From assembly GCF_001618955.1 (NCBI RefSeq), contig NZ_LVYV01000015.1, forward strand, positions 1 through 56,654: 56,654 bases of DNA, in the 5' to 3' direction. This stretch comes from Tardiphaga robiniae (GTDB taxonomy: Bacteria; Pseudomonadota; Alphaproteobacteria; Rhizobiales; Xanthobacteraceae). Of this stretch, positions 40,060-49,423 are shown in pieces (position 1 is the first letter of the stretch; each line of letters starts with the position of its first letter). Below the pieces are notes generated by a model that ran no database searches, was not told where the DNA came from, and saw only the letters and a program-made list of their open reading frames with translations. A program made the translations under genes and the position numbers.

Positions 40060-41733
40060 TCAGGCCGCGCCCTTGAGCAACCGCTCCGCTGCGGCCCGCG
40101 CTTCGGCGGTGATCTCCGCACCCGCGAGCATCCGCGCGATTTCCTCGCGGCGGTGATCCTCGGCCAGCGTGTTGACGCGCGTCGCGACGCGCTTGCCCTT
40201 GTCGAGGGCGTCCTTGGAGATCAGCAGATGCTGGTCGGCCCTCGCGGCGACCTGCGGCGCATGGGTGACGGCCATCACCTGGACCTTGCCGGCGAGCCGC
40301 GCCAGGCGTGCGCCGATGGCGTCGGCGACGGCACCGCCGACCCCCGTGTCGATTTCGTCGAACACCAGAGTCGGTGCCGAGCCCTTGTCCGACAGCACCA
40401 CCTTGAGCGCCAGCAGGAAGCGCGAGAGTTCGCCGCCGGAGGCGACCTTCATCATTGGGCCCGGGCGGGTGCCGGGATTGGTCTGAACCCAGAATTCGAC
40501 GCGGTCGATGCCGTGTGGCCCCGGCGCCTGCGCATCGCTATCGACCTGGGTGATGAACTTGGCGCGTTCCAGCTTCAGCGGCCCGAGTTCGGCGATCACG
40601 GCCTTGTTGAGCTTCTCGGCGGACTTGATGCGCGCGGCCGAAAGCTTGGTCGCCGCAGCGCTGTACTTCTTGTCGGCCTCCGACGCCGCGCTCTCCAGCC
40701 CCTTGAGCTGGCCGGCGCCGGCATCGATGGTGGCGACATCGGCAAAATATTTTGCGGCCAGCGCGGCGAGCCCGTCGACCGGTGTCGAATATTTCCGCGC
40801 GGCGCCGCGCAGCGCGAACAGCCGTTCCTCGATGCGCTCGAGTTCCGTAGGATCGAAATCGGCGGCGATGAGCGCGGCGGCAAGATGCTGGTCGGCCTCC
40901 TCCAGCGCGTTGATGGCGACGTCGATCGCTTTCACCGCGGGCTCGACCAGCGACGGCGATGAACCGGCGCGGCGCTCCAGCCGGCGCACGGCGGCGGCCA
41001 GCGACGAGATCGGCGAATGATGGCCGGACACGGCCTCCTGCGCCTCGCGCAAATCGGCCGCTATCTTCTCGCCGTGCATCATGCCGGTGCGGCGCTCCGC
41101 AAGCTTGCTCTCCTCGCCGTCCTTCGGATTGAGCTTCTTCAGCTCATCCGCGGCGTGGCGCAGATAATCGGCATCGCGGGCGGCGCGCTCCATATTGGCG
41201 CGATGGCTTTCAAGGGCCGCATAAGCGGACTTGCGGGCGTCCCAGAGCGTCTCCAGCGCGGTAACGTCCTTCTCCAGTCCGGCAAAGGCATCAAGCAGCC
41301 GGCGATGCGTGGCGGCGTCCACCAGGGCGCGCTCGTCGTGCTGGCCGTGGATCTCGACCAAAGCGGCGCCGACCGCCTTCATGGTCTGCACGGAGATCGC
41401 CTGATCGTTGATGAAGGCACGGGTGCGGCCGTCGGCGAGCTGCACGCGGCGCAGAATCATCTCGCCGGAATCGTCGTCGAAGCCGTTGTCCTTGAGAATC
41501 GCCAGCGCCGGATGGCCCTTGGCCAGGTCGAACACGGCCGTCACCTGGCCCTGCTCGACGCCGTGGCGCACGAGCCCGGCATCGCCGCGGCCGCCAAGGG
41601 CCAGCGCAAACGCATCGAGAAGAATGGATTTGCCGGCGCCGGTTTCACCGGTCAGCACTGCAAGACCGCGGGAAAACTCGATATCGAGCCGTTCGATCAG
41701 GACGATGTCACGGATCGACAGACGGGCCAGCAT
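40060..41733 (-). CDS. recN: DNA repair protein RecN
   Basis: This 557-residue SMC-like ATPase has Walker A GETGAGKS at residues 29-36, a long coiled-coil middle rich in Ala, Glu and Lys (about 150-370), and a C-terminal head containing SGGELSRFLLALK and FDEIDTGVGG (Walker B). It helps repair double-strand breaks by holding DNA ends together. Length is normal. It starts 13 bases after bamD, indicating one transcript. Confidence 0.95.
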   Translation of the reverse strand: MLARLSIRDIVLIERLDIEFSRGLAVLTGETGAGKSILLDAFALALGGRGDAGLVRHGVEQGQVTAVFDLAKGHPALAILKDNGFDDDSGEMILRRVQLADGRTRAFINDQAISVQTMKAVGAALVEIHGQHDERALVDAATHRRLLDAFAGLEKDVTALETLWDARKSAYAALESHRANMERAARDADYLRHAADELKKLNPKDGEESKLAERRTGMMHGEKIAADLREAQEAVSGHHSPISSLAAAVRRLERRAGSSPSLVEPAVKAIDVAINALEEADQHLAAALIAADFDPTELERIEERLFALRGAARKYSTPVDGLAALAAKYFADVATIDAGAGQLKGLESAASEADKKYSAAATKLSAARIKSAEKLNKAVIAELGPLKLERAKFITQVDSDAQAPGPHGIDRVEFWVQTNPGTRPGPMMKVASGGELSRFLLALKVVLSDKGSAPTLVFDEIDTGVGGAVADAIGARLARLAGKVQVMAVTHAPQVAARADQHLLISKDALDKGKRVATRVNTLAEDHRREEIARMLAGAEITAEARAAAERLLKGAA

Positions 41734-41746
41734 GGGAGGTCAGTTC

Positions 41747-42643
41747 CTAACCGAGGCCAAATCTCTTGAAGGCCTTGCTCAGGTAAGACCCCTTGTTCTC
41801 GCTCGGCTCGAGACCGCCGGACTTTACAAGATTGTAGGCGTCTTTGTACCACTTGCTGTCAGGAAAGTTGTGGCCAAGCACGGCGGCAGCGGTCTGCGCC
41901 TCGCCGACCACGCCGATCGCCATATACGCCTCTGTCAGGCGCATCAGCGCCTCCTCGACGTGACGCGTGGTCTGGTACTGCGTCACGACGGTCTTGAAGC
42001 GGTTGATGGCGCCGGTGTAGTTGCGCTTGTCGAGATTGTAGCGGCCGATTTCCATTTCCTTGCCGGCAATCTGGTCGCGTGCGCCTTCCAGCTTCTTCTT
42101 GGCCGAGGTCGCATATTCCGAGGTCGGATATTTGCGGACCACTTCCTCGAGCGCCGCCATCGCCTTTTCGGTGCGGCCCTGGTCGCGCGAGATGTCCGGG
42201 ATCTGGTCGTAATGCGAGGCGGCGATCAGATACTGCGCATAGGCCGCATCCGGGCTACCGGGATGCAGGGTGACATAGCGCGTCGCCGAACCGATGCAGG
42301 TGTCGTAATCGGCGGATTCATAGGCAGCATAGGCCGACATCAGCAGCGACTTGCGCGCCCATTCCGAATACGGATGCTGACGATCGACTTCCTCGAATTT
42401 CTTCGCGGCGGCCTTCGGATCCTTGTTCTGGTTCATGAGGTACAAGCCCTCATTATAGAGCTTGTCGGCGGGCTCCTCGACGAAGGTGTCGTCCTTGGTG
42501 CCGAACTTGTCCCAGATCGCGCCGGTGCCGCAGCCGCTCAGCGGCACGGCCAGCACGATGAGGCCCGACGCCAACCGCACATGGCGGCCGAAGCGGGTGA
42601 GCAGGGAATCACGGGATTCGAGCGTAATGCGCTGTGCCGACAT
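41747..42643 (-). CDS. bamD: Outer-membrane assembly lipoprotein BamD
   Basis: This 298-residue lipoprotein has a signal peptide and a lipobox, LSGC, with lipidated Cys38. Tetratricopeptide repeats follow (YNEGLYLMNQNKDPKAAAK, YAAYESADYDTCIG, LDKRNYTGAINRFKTV). It is the essential BAM complex partner of BamA that inserts beta-barrel proteins. Three in-frame ATGs exist; I chose 42643 because only this one has an AGG at fitting distance, and it gives a compact signal. It lies between lpxC and recN, as in other Rhizobiales. Confidence 0.93.
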   Translation of the reverse strand: MSAQRITLESRDSLLTRFGRHVRLASGLIVLAVPLSGCGTGAIWDKFGTKDDTFVEEPADKLYNEGLYLMNQNKDPKAAAKKFEEVDRQHPYSEWARKSLLMSAYAAYESADYDTCIGSATRYVTLHPGSPDAAYAQYLIAASHYDQIPDISRDQGRTEKAMAALEEVVRKYPTSEYATSAKKKLEGARDQIAGKEMEIGRYNLDKRNYTGAINRFKTVVTQYQTTRHVEEALMRLTEAYMAIGVVGEAQTAAAVLGHNFPDSKWYKDAYNLVKSGGLEPSENKGSYLSKAFKRFGLG

Positions 42644-42964
42644 ATATCTGAGACCTGACGCCTTCATGCGGTGTCTGCGCGGTACGCGCACAATCACGGA
42701 CCAACCGGATACGCGCCCGCAGCTTCGCTTGACCGCGTGCTCTATCTACCCGAATGACATCCGTTAACCAACCGGATACGGAGCCATTTCGCCCGGATTA
42801 AGGCGAAGGATGTGGAGATACAGGCGGTTATGGTTACCGGGGATGTCCCGGCAACAAATGACATTCGCTCCAGCAATAACGGCAAACACCTGAACTCTCG
42901 CCAAACGGGTGTTGATGATCTATTTTACCTCTGGGAGAACATCCACAGGCACCTGTTCCCATGA
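42644..42964. other. Gap upstream of bamD and of the small membrane-protein pair
   Basis: This 321-base region separates the minus-strand bamD from the plus-strand small genes. It is less GC-rich than its surroundings and probably contains divergent promoters. I see a dyad (ccggggatgtcccgg, about 42838-42852), but no convincing gene; the only ATG frame in it (42810) is 27 codons long with no features. Confidence 0.4.
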
Positions 42965-43195
42965 GTGGTCAAAAACGAAACCATCAAGCTGATCGCGAAT
43001 TGGTGCAATGCCGCATCGGTAACGCTGGGCGGCACGGGTGTCGTGGTTCCTATCCTGTCGCGATATTTTCACTTCGGACCCCAGGTGCAAAACGCTGATG
43101 GATTGTGGGGCCTCATTCTCCTTTGCGGAGCGCTTTGCGTCGGCTTACATTTGCTCGGACAGCTAGTCTTGGGAGGGCTTGATGAACAGCCTTGA
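42965..43195 (+). CDS. Small two-helix membrane protein (unknown)
   Basis: This 76-residue protein begins with a polar stretch (VKNETIKLIANWCNAASV). Two hydrophobic helices follow (about residues 17-33 and 47-70), and the C-terminus is acidic. The start is the GTG at 42965; a gggaga is present but far away. It overlaps by 14 bases a second small gene with a strong ribosome site, which argues for a real two-gene unit. It is transcribed against the surrounding lpxC-bamD genes and has more A/T-ending codons than they do. I recognise no family. Confidence 0.6.
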   Translation: MVKNETIKLIANWCNAASVTLGGTGVVVPILSRYFHFGPQVQNADGLWGLILLCGALCVGLHLLGQLVLGGLDEQP

Positions 43196-43355
43196 AATTC
43201 TACCCTACGCGGCTCCCGTGTTATTCGCGGCCGCCGTTTCTGTAACGGCTTGGCTGAGCTATCGACGGATCACCCACAAATATCCGACCATCACGGCAGA
43301 ACAGCCGCGCAACTATAAACCACCGAAGCTCAACGATTCGAAGCGACCGGCTTAA
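43182..43355 (+). CDS. Small single-helix membrane protein (unknown)
   Basis: This 57-residue protein, starting MNSLEILPYAAPVLFAAAV, has one hydrophobic helix (about residues 7-26). A basic, Pro-rich cytoplasmic-type tail follows (RRITHKYPTITAEQPRNYK, then ending NDSKRPA). A gggagg lies six bases before the ATG, the best ribosome site in this area, and the start is inside the preceding gene. It reads like the second member of a coupled membrane-peptide pair. Holin, toxin or regulator roles are all possible; none is shown. Confidence 0.6.
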   Translation: MNSLEILPYAAPVLFAAAVSVTAWLSYRRITHKYPTITAEQPRNYKPPKLNDSKRPA

Positions 43356-43435
43356 GACGACGGATGCTCAGAATATCGGGATGAGGTACGCTCCAACGCT
43401 CGGCGTCAGGAGCTGACAATCTTCAGCAGTCGATC

Positions 43436-44401
43436 TCAGGAAACGTCCGGGCCGAAAGCCGGGGCGATCATGCCGCCAAGCATGCCCGAGGTGACATCGG
43501 CGCTGGCGCGGCCGCGGCGGACGGGGACGGCATCGGCTTCGACGATCTTCCAGGCCGAACGATCGGCCATCAGGGCGCAGAGCACGGCATTGTTGAGCTT
43601 GTGGCCGCCGCGCACCGAGCGGTAGGCGCCGAGGATCGGCAGACCGGCCAGCGCGAGGTCGCCGACGGCGTCCAGCACCTTGTGGCGGGCGCATTCATCG
43701 CTGTAGCGCAGGCCTTCGGTGTTGAGCAGCTTGTCATCGTCGAACACGACGGAATTCTCGAAGGACGCGCCGAGCGCGAAACCGGCGCTCCAGAGGCGGG
43801 CCACGTCGTTCATGCAACCGAAGGTGCGTGCACGGGCGATATCGCGGCGGAAGGATTCGGGATTGAGATCGAGCACGTAGCTCTGGCGGCCAATCACCGG
43901 ATTGGCGAAGCTGATTTCGACTTCAGCGCGGAAGCCCGCAGCGTGAGGGCGGATTTCGCCGAACGAGTCACCGATGGCAACCTGCACCGGTTTGAGAACC
44001 TGAATGAAGCGGCGACGGGCGCCCTGCTCCACAACGCCGGCCTGATCGATGGCGGCGACGAAGGCGGCTGCGGAGCCGTCCATGATCGGCACTTCCGGTC
44101 CATCGACTTCGATGGTGGCGTTGTCGATGCCCATGCCGCGCAGCGCAGCAAGAACATGTTCGGCGGTGGAAACGATTGGGCCTTCACGATCGCCGAGCAC
44201 GGTGGCAAACTCGGTGGCGATAACGGATTTGGCGTCGGCCTGGATTTCGCGATCGACACCTTCAAGACCGGTGCGAACAAAAATATAACCTGCATCGACG
44301 GGCGCAGGTCCAAGCGTGAGACTGACAGGCTTTCCGGAATGGACGCCGACACCGGTAACGGTGGCTTGCGATCCAAGCGTTGTCTGTCGGCTGAAAGTCA
44401 T
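43436..44401 (-). CDS. lpxC: UDP-3-O-acyl-N-acetylglucosamine deacetylase
   Basis: This 321-residue zinc enzyme commits precursors to lipid A. The N-terminus SRQTTLGSQATVTGVGVHSG is the standard start of the fold. Zinc-ligand regions are STAEHVLAALRG and DECARHKVLDAVGDLAL, and the late RGGHKLNNAVL supplies the catalytic histidine. I chose the ATG at 44401 because it begins the conserved region; an ATG 30 bases upstream has no ribosome site. It is downstream of ftsZ, the usual order. Confidence 0.94.
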   Translation of the reverse strand: MTFSRQTTLGSQATVTGVGVHSGKPVSLTLGPAPVDAGYIFVRTGLEGVDREIQADAKSVIATEFATVLGDREGPIVSTAEHVLAALRGMGIDNATIEVDGPEVPIMDGSAAAFVAAIDQAGVVEQGARRRFIQVLKPVQVAIGDSFGEIRPHAAGFRAEVEISFANPVIGRQSYVLDLNPESFRRDIARARTFGCMNDVARLWSAGFALGASFENSVVFDDDKLLNTEGLRYSDECARHKVLDAVGDLALAGLPILGAYRSVRGGHKLNNAVLCALMADRSAWKIVEADAVPVRRGRASADVTSGMLGGMIAPAFGPDVS

Positions 44402-44749
44402 AAGGTACCCACCCAAGTAGCCTCTCGTCATGAGAGGGACTCTCTCTCAGTCGAACCTTGCGGCCTCCTGAGTCCCCGAGTCGCAGTCACATTAACCCCT
44501 GCCACAAAGTGCGCCAACTCACGCTTTTTTACCGATTGTTACCCCACCTTTGCCGCAATCAGGCCAGGGGTTAACCAAAATTTCTGCCGGTTCCACGTCC
44601 GTTTCGAGCCTTGGCAGAGCGTGACGGTAAAGATTAATGACTTACTATCAATAGGTTAAGAAATCCTGCCGCTTTTGGGCACCCGTCGCAAACGAAAGCC
44701 CCGGCTGATCCAGCCGGGGCTTCTGTCGTCGTCACGATTGTAACAAATG
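44402..44749. other. Gap between ftsZ and lpxC
   Basis: This 348-base region holds the ftsZ terminator at its ftsZ-side end and presumably the lpxC promoter. A moderately AT-rich section (about 44505-44660, containing ttttttaccg and atgacttactatcaatag) would suit promoter elements on the minus strand. No gene is visible. Confidence 0.5.
44690..44722 (-). terminator. Rho-independent terminator after ftsZ
   Basis: The perfect 12-base arms aagccccggctg and cagccggggctt surround a three-base loop (44696-44722). On the minus strand the hairpin is followed by tcgtttg. It lies about 30 bases after the ftsZ stop, so lpxC is probably transcribed from its own promoter. Confidence 0.85.
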
Positions 44750-46519
44750 TCAGCTTGTCTGGCGGCGCAGGAAGGCCGGGATATCCAGATGATCGTCGCC
44801 CTGTGGCGCCGGCGCAACAGGCGCAGGGCGACCATGCGAATCGAGACCCTGGGGTGCCGGACGACGGGCGTATTCGGACACCGGCGGCTCGTTGCCCATC
44901 TGCTGGGCGACGCTGCGCTGTGGCTTACGCTCGGGCAGCGGCGGCATCGGAGCCATCGGCGGGGCCGACGGACGACCGGAGACCGGCGCTTCCGTTTCCT
45001 CGTCGCGGCGACCGAGACCGACATTGGCCAGACGCTGCAGCAGCGACAGGCGAGCCTTCTGCGGTTCCTCTTCCGATTCGCCACGTGCCTGACGGATCTC
45101 ATTCTGGGCCGGCATCGGCAGTTCTTCGAATTTCGGCATCCGCGGAGCGCGCAGCGGAGCACGTTCGGCCGATGGCGGAATGAACTGTTCGGGGATCGGC
45201 GCTTCGACAGGGGCTTCCTGGCGCGGCGCTTCCGGGAACAGCGAGGGCTTCTGCGCGATCGGACGTACCATCACGTCGCCATACTGCTGCGGCGCAGCGG
45301 CTTCCGGAGCCACGGCAGCGGCGATGGCGGCGAGCGCGGCACGCTCATGGCTGGTGGCCGGGGCGCGGGGTGCGGCAGCGGGCGCCGGAGCGCCGGCAGA
45401 CTTGGCGGCCGCTGCGGCAGCGAGACGCTGGTTGTCCGCGCGGAGACGCGCGGTCAGATCGGCCAGGCGGGCATCCGGAGCACCGTTGCCAGCAGGAGCA
45501 GCAACGGCCGAGGTCACGGTGGTGACCGGAGCCGAGGAATTGCGGGCCAGCATGGCCTGCTCGATGCCGGTGGCGACGACCGACACGCGGATCACGCCGT
45601 CGAGGCTCTCGTCGAAGGTGGCGCCGACAATGATGTTGGCGTCGGCATCGACTTCTTCGCGAATACGGGTCGCGGCTTCGTCGACTTCGAACAGGGTCAG
45701 GTCCTTGCCGCCGGTGATCGAGATCAGCAGGCCGCGGGCACCCTTCATCGAGCTATCGTCGATCAGCGGGTTGGCGATCGCAGCTTCCGCCGCGGTCAGC
45801 GCGCGCTTCTCACCGGTGGCTTCGCCGGTGCCCATCATCGCCTTGCCCATCTCCTTCATGACTGCGCGCACGTCGGCGAAGTCGAGGTTGATGAGGCCTT
45901 CCTTGACCATCAGGTCGGTGATGCAGGCAACGCCCGAATAGAGAACCTGGTCGGCCATCGCGAAAGCGTCGGCGAAGGTGGTCTTCTCGTTGGCGACCCG
46001 GAACAGATTCTGGTTCGGGATGATCAGCAGCGTGTCGACCACCTTGTGGAGCTCGGCAATGCCGGCTTCGGCGGTGCGCATGCGGCGCTGGCCTTCGAAG
46101 TGGAACGGCTTGGTGATCACGCCGACGGTGAGAATGCCCATGTCGCGCGCGGTCTTGGCGATAACCGGCGCTGCACCGGTGCCGGTGCCGCCGCCCATGC
46201 CGGCGGTGACGAACACCATGTTGGCGCCGGTCAGGTGATCACGGATTTCGTCGATAACTTCCTGCGCGGCGGCAGCGCCGACGTCGGGCTGCGAACCGGC
46301 ACCGAGGCCCTGGGTGACCTGCGTGCCCATCTGCACGATGCGCTGGGCCTTCGACATGGTCAGCGCCTGTGCATCCGTGTTGGCGACGACGAAATCGACG
46401 CCCTGCAGACCGGCGGTGATCATGTTGTTGACGGCGTTGCCGCCAGCGCCACCGACACCGAACACGGTAATGCGGGGCTTCAGCTCGCTGATATCAGGAA
46501 CGTTGAGATTGATGGTCAT
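44750..46519 (-). CDS. ftsZ: Cell division protein FtsZ
   Basis: This 589-residue tubulin-like GTPase forms the division ring. The GTP signature GGGTGTG lies at residues 109-115, preceded by [15 protein letters not shown] at 19-33. The globular core ends near residue 325. A long disordered Ala/Pro/Arg/Glu-rich linker (about 330-575) follows, and the conserved tail DIPAFLRRQ, which binds FtsA and other partners, closes the protein. The long linker is normal for alphaproteobacteria. A gagagg lies about eight bases before the ATG. Confidence 0.97.
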   Translation of the reverse strand: MTINLNVPDISELKPRITVFGVGGAGGNAVNNMITAGLQGVDFVVANTDAQALTMSKAQRIVQMGTQVTQGLGAGSQPDVGAAAAQEVIDEIRDHLTGANMVFVTAGMGGGTGTGAAPVIAKTARDMGILTVGVITKPFHFEGQRRMRTAEAGIAELHKVVDTLLIIPNQNLFRVANEKTTFADAFAMADQVLYSGVACITDLMVKEGLINLDFADVRAVMKEMGKAMMGTGEATGEKRALTAAEAAIANPLIDDSSMKGARGLLISITGGKDLTLFEVDEAATRIREEVDADANIIVGATFDESLDGVIRVSVVATGIEQAMLARNSSAPVTTVTSAVAAPAGNGAPDARLADLTARLRADNQRLAAAAAAKSAGAPAPAAAPRAPATSHERAALAAIAAAVAPEAAAPQQYGDVMVRPIAQKPSLFPEAPRQEAPVEAPIPEQFIPPSAERAPLRAPRMPKFEELPMPAQNEIRQARGESEEEPQKARLSLLQRLANVGLGRRDEETEAPVSGRPSAPPMAPMPPLPERKPQRSVAQQMGNEPPVSEYARRPAPQGLDSHGRPAPVAPAPQGDDHLDIPAFLRRQTS

Positions 46520-46617
46520 GAGGTTGCCTCTCGATTACGCGCGCGTTGTGTGGTCATGCCATGGGCCGGTGGCCGATGGCGTCGGAGATGGAAAAAACAC
46601 TGGCCGGAAAAATTTCA

Positions 46618-47943
46618 TCAGAAGCCCTCTCGAAGCCATCGTCCGACCTTTCCGAAATAACCGTCACTGGTCCCTGTCTTGAGCTGCCGCGTATGCCGCG
46701 GTTCGACATGTTCAAGATGAGCGAATTGCGGATAGACCAGCAGGCCCGACGGCACCGCGAACGAAGCACTCTTGGCTTCATTGGGCAGCCGGCCGAAGCC
46801 GAGTGGTCGTGCAATGCGAACGGACCGTCCGAGAATCTGGCTGCCGAGTTCGGCAAGGCCCGTGAGCTGCGACGCGCCGCCTGACAGCACCACGCGTGCG
46901 CGCGGTTCTGCAGCGAAGGGCGAATCCGCCAACCGGTCCCTGACCATTTCAAAAATCTCCTCGGCACGCTGACGCACGATGTTCGCGATCGTGGCGCGGG
47001 ATACGACCTGCGGAAAATCGCGATCGTTATCACCAGCCGTCGGCACGTTCATGAGTTCGCGCGCATCGGAGCCACCCGTCAGCACCGTGCCATATAACGT
47101 CTTGATTCGCTCGGCATCCGCGATGCAAGCACCGAGTCCGCGCGCAAGATCCATGGTGATGTGTTGCCCGCCGACCGCAAATCCCGAGGCGTGCACGAAG
47201 CGTCCGCCGGAATAGGTCGCGATCGTTGTCGTACCTGCACCCATCTCGACGACGGCAGCACCGAGATCGGTCTCGTCGTCGGTGAGAACAGAGAGACCTG
47301 CGACATAAGGCGCCGCAGCCATGGCTTCGACATTGAGATGGCAGCGCTCGACGACCAGCATCAGGTTACGTGCGACCGTCGCATCGGCGGTGACGACATT
47401 CATATCAACGCCGAACTGCGAGGCGACCATGCCCTTGGGATCGCGAATGCCCTTCACGCCATCGAGCGAATAGCCGACCGGCAATGCATGGAGCACCGTG
47501 CGGCCCGGCGGCGTCGCGTGGCGCATGCCGGTCGAGGTGACGCGTGCGATGTCGGAGGCCGTGACGGCGCCGCCCTTGATATCGGCTGACGCTTCAATCA
47601 GTTGGCCCTGCAGGCGACCGGCCGACACCGACAGCAGCACGGATTCGACCCGAACCTTGGCCATGCGTTCGGCCAGCGCCACCGCCTGACGGACGGCCTG
47701 CTCGGCCTCGCCCATATCGACGATCGCGCCGGACTTGACGCCGCGCGACTGGATCTGGCTGTAGCCGATCAGCTCGACCGCATGGCTGCGACCGCGCAGG
47801 GCTTCGTTTGGCGCGGATGGCCGCAGACGCGCGATCATGCACGCGATCTTGCTGGTGCCGACGTCCAGCGACGCCACCAGCGCGGTGCGGTTGGCCGCCA
47901 TCTGACGCGTTTTCGGCGCCTGGTTGCGATCGAGACCGGTCAT
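46618..47943 (-). CDS. ftsA: Cell division protein FtsA
   Basis: This 441-residue actin-like ATPase anchors FtsZ to the membrane. Blocks include VASLDVGTSKIACMIA (phosphate 1), AAVVEMGAGTTTIATYSGG (phosphate 2) and VVLSGGASQLTGL (adenosine). The C-terminus ends in a short amphipathic helix (GKVGRWLREGF) that binds lipid. Its start overlaps the ftsQ stop by four bases. A second in-frame ATG 14 codons in is an alternative start. It is followed by ftsZ after 98 bases. Confidence 0.96.
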   Translation of the reverse strand: MTGLDRNQAPKTRQMAANRTALVASLDVGTSKIACMIARLRPSAPNEALRGRSHAVELIGYSQIQSRGVKSGAIVDMGEAEQAVRQAVALAERMAKVRVESVLLSVSAGRLQGQLIEASADIKGGAVTASDIARVTSTGMRHATPPGRTVLHALPVGYSLDGVKGIRDPKGMVASQFGVDMNVVTADATVARNLMLVVERCHLNVEAMAAAPYVAGLSVLTDDETDLGAAVVEMGAGTTTIATYSGGRFVHASGFAVGGQHITMDLARGLGACIADAERIKTLYGTVLTGGSDARELMNVPTAGDNDRDFPQVVSRATIANIVRQRAEEIFEMVRDRLADSPFAAEPRARVVLSGGASQLTGLAELGSQILGRSVRIARPLGFGRLPNEAKSASFAVPSGLLVYPQFAHLEHVEPRHTRQLKTGTSDGYFGKVGRWLREGF

Positions 47944-48944
47944 GCCGCGCCAGCCTTCTTCTTGGACTTGTCTTGTGCCTTGAACAGATCTTCGCGCGCC
48001 TTCGCAGCATCTTCCGACAGCCGCACGGTCAGCCGATCCGACAGCCGCATGTCGATGGCGACGATGTCGCGCGAGAACAGGCGGTCTTCCTTGTCGAGCT
48101 TGCTGAGCATGGCCAGCGCGTTACCGACGTCGTTTTCCGGGAGGCGAATGTCGAGGCCATCTTTCAGGCGCAGATTCCAGCGGCGCTCGCCGACGAAGAT
48201 CGCGGCCTTGGTGACCGAGCGGACCTGCGGATAGCGATCGAGTAGTGCCAGGAAATCCCTGGCGCCACTGTCGGCGCCCTTGCCCACCACCAGCGGCAGC
48301 GACATGAAGCGGCGCGACACGTAGTTTTCGAGAACGGCACCGTCATCGGCGATCACCGAGAGACGACCGTCCTCCTGCCACAGCGCAAAGGCCGTGCGCT
48401 CGGTGACATCGATCTGCAGACGGTTCGGATACAGCTTCAGCACATTGGCGTCGGCAATCCACGGATTGGCCTTGAGCTTGTCGCGAACAGCCGCGGCATC
48501 GAGGAAGAACAGCGAGGAGCGACCATTGACGCCGCCGATGGCCAGGATCTCGTCCTGGGTCAGCTGCTTGCGGCCGTTGAGAATGACGGAAGCAATGCGG
48601 AAGCCGGCAGCATTGGCCGCAGCGTTACGCGTATCGCTGAAAGCTTCGACCATTTCGTCGACGTGATTGCCCTTGACCACGCCAAGCGCGAGGCTGCCCG
48701 TCAGCATCAGCACGGTGGCCGCAATGCCGACGCGGCGCGGCGCGTAACGCTCGAGCGTCGCAATGAAGCGGTTGGAGCTCTGTTCGCGGACGGCAGGCTT
48801 GGCGGCACGAAATCGGGCCCAGAAGCGGGCGAGCGGGCTCAGCTGCTCACGCAGCAGAATGCCTGCCCCAAGGGCAGCCATTTTAAGATCAGCTTGGGGC
48901 CTCAAGGGTCGCACCGACCGAGAGAGGCGTCCTCCACCATCCAT
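47940..48944 (-). CDS. ftsQ: Cell division protein FtsQ
   Basis: This 334-residue protein has a cytoplasmic basic N-terminus (about 1-75), one membrane helix (about 76-95, GIAATVLMLTGSLALGVV), a POTRA domain (VILNGRKQLTQDEILAIGGV onward) and the periplasmic FtsQ beta domain. It links early and late divisome proteins. A Lys-rich tail (DKSKKKAGAA) ends it. The gene overlaps ftsA by four bases. About 480 bases of non-coding DNA separate it from ddl upstream. Confidence 0.94.
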   Translation of the reverse strand: MDGGGRLSRSVRPLRPQADLKMAALGAGILLREQLSPLARFWARFRAAKPAVREQSSNRFIATLERYAPRRVGIAATVLMLTGSLALGVVKGNHVDEMVEAFSDTRNAAANAAGFRIASVILNGRKQLTQDEILAIGGVNGRSSLFFLDAAAVRDKLKANPWIADANVLKLYPNRLQIDVTERTAFALWQEDGRLSVIADDGAVLENYVSRRFMSLPLVVGKGADSGARDFLALLDRYPQVRSVTKAAIFVGERRWNLRLKDGLDIRLPENDVGNALAMLSKLDKEDRLFSRDIVAIDMRLSDRLTVRLSEDAAKAREDLFKAQDKSKKKAGAA

Positions 48945-49423
48945 ACCACGAGCTCGTCACAGGTTACGTCCGCATTGGCGCGGGACTTGAGGCGCGAGTG
49001 ACGTCTCGGTCATGCCGGAATGGATTCAAGCCTTTGAAAAAGGCCGGTTTTCCATCGATACGCGTCGTCACGGAATCCCCGCAAAGTTCACGCCTCGGCA
49101 GCCAAGCGCTACACGCGCCGCCAGCGTTAACCTTCGGGCTTCCTGGTAAACAAAGTGTAAAGGGGATGGGCGCAGAGCGCGATTTGATGCGGCTGTGGAA
49201 GACTTTAGCCAAGGTGTGGCTGACCTGCCCGAGGGAACTGCGGCGGCTTCGTGGCCGGCATCGCCGGGTTGCCGGAATTAACGGGGGTGATCGGGTGTTG
49301 CGACGGCCAGCGATTAAACTCCGTCATGCCCGGCCTCGTGCCGGGCATCCACGCCTTGGCGGAAAGCAAAGACGTGGATGGCCGGGACAAGCCCGGCCAT
49401 GACGGAGTGAGATAACTGGATGG
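48945..49423. other. Gap between ddl and ftsQ
   Basis: This 479-base gap is longer than usual in division clusters. It carries a gtcatgcccgg repeat (49321-49405). The remaining 370 bases show no gene with a ribosome site or recognisable content; short open frames here look accidental. It probably includes a promoter for ftsQAZ on the minus strand. Confidence 0.5.
49321..49405. repeat. gtcatggccgg / ccgggcatgac repeat, copy 3
   Basis: This copy lies in the opposite direction to 36788-36870 and 39894-39980: it begins ccgtcatgcccggcctcgtg and ends gacaagcccggccatgacgg. Both halves form small hairpins. It sits about 20 bases after the ddl stop codon, where it may act as a transcript end. Confidence 0.85.

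Noticed and set aside
48964-49212. 82-codon minus-strand frame between ddl and ftsQ
   Set aside because: It has no ribosome site, no recognisable domain and low-complexity composition; it is probably accidental.
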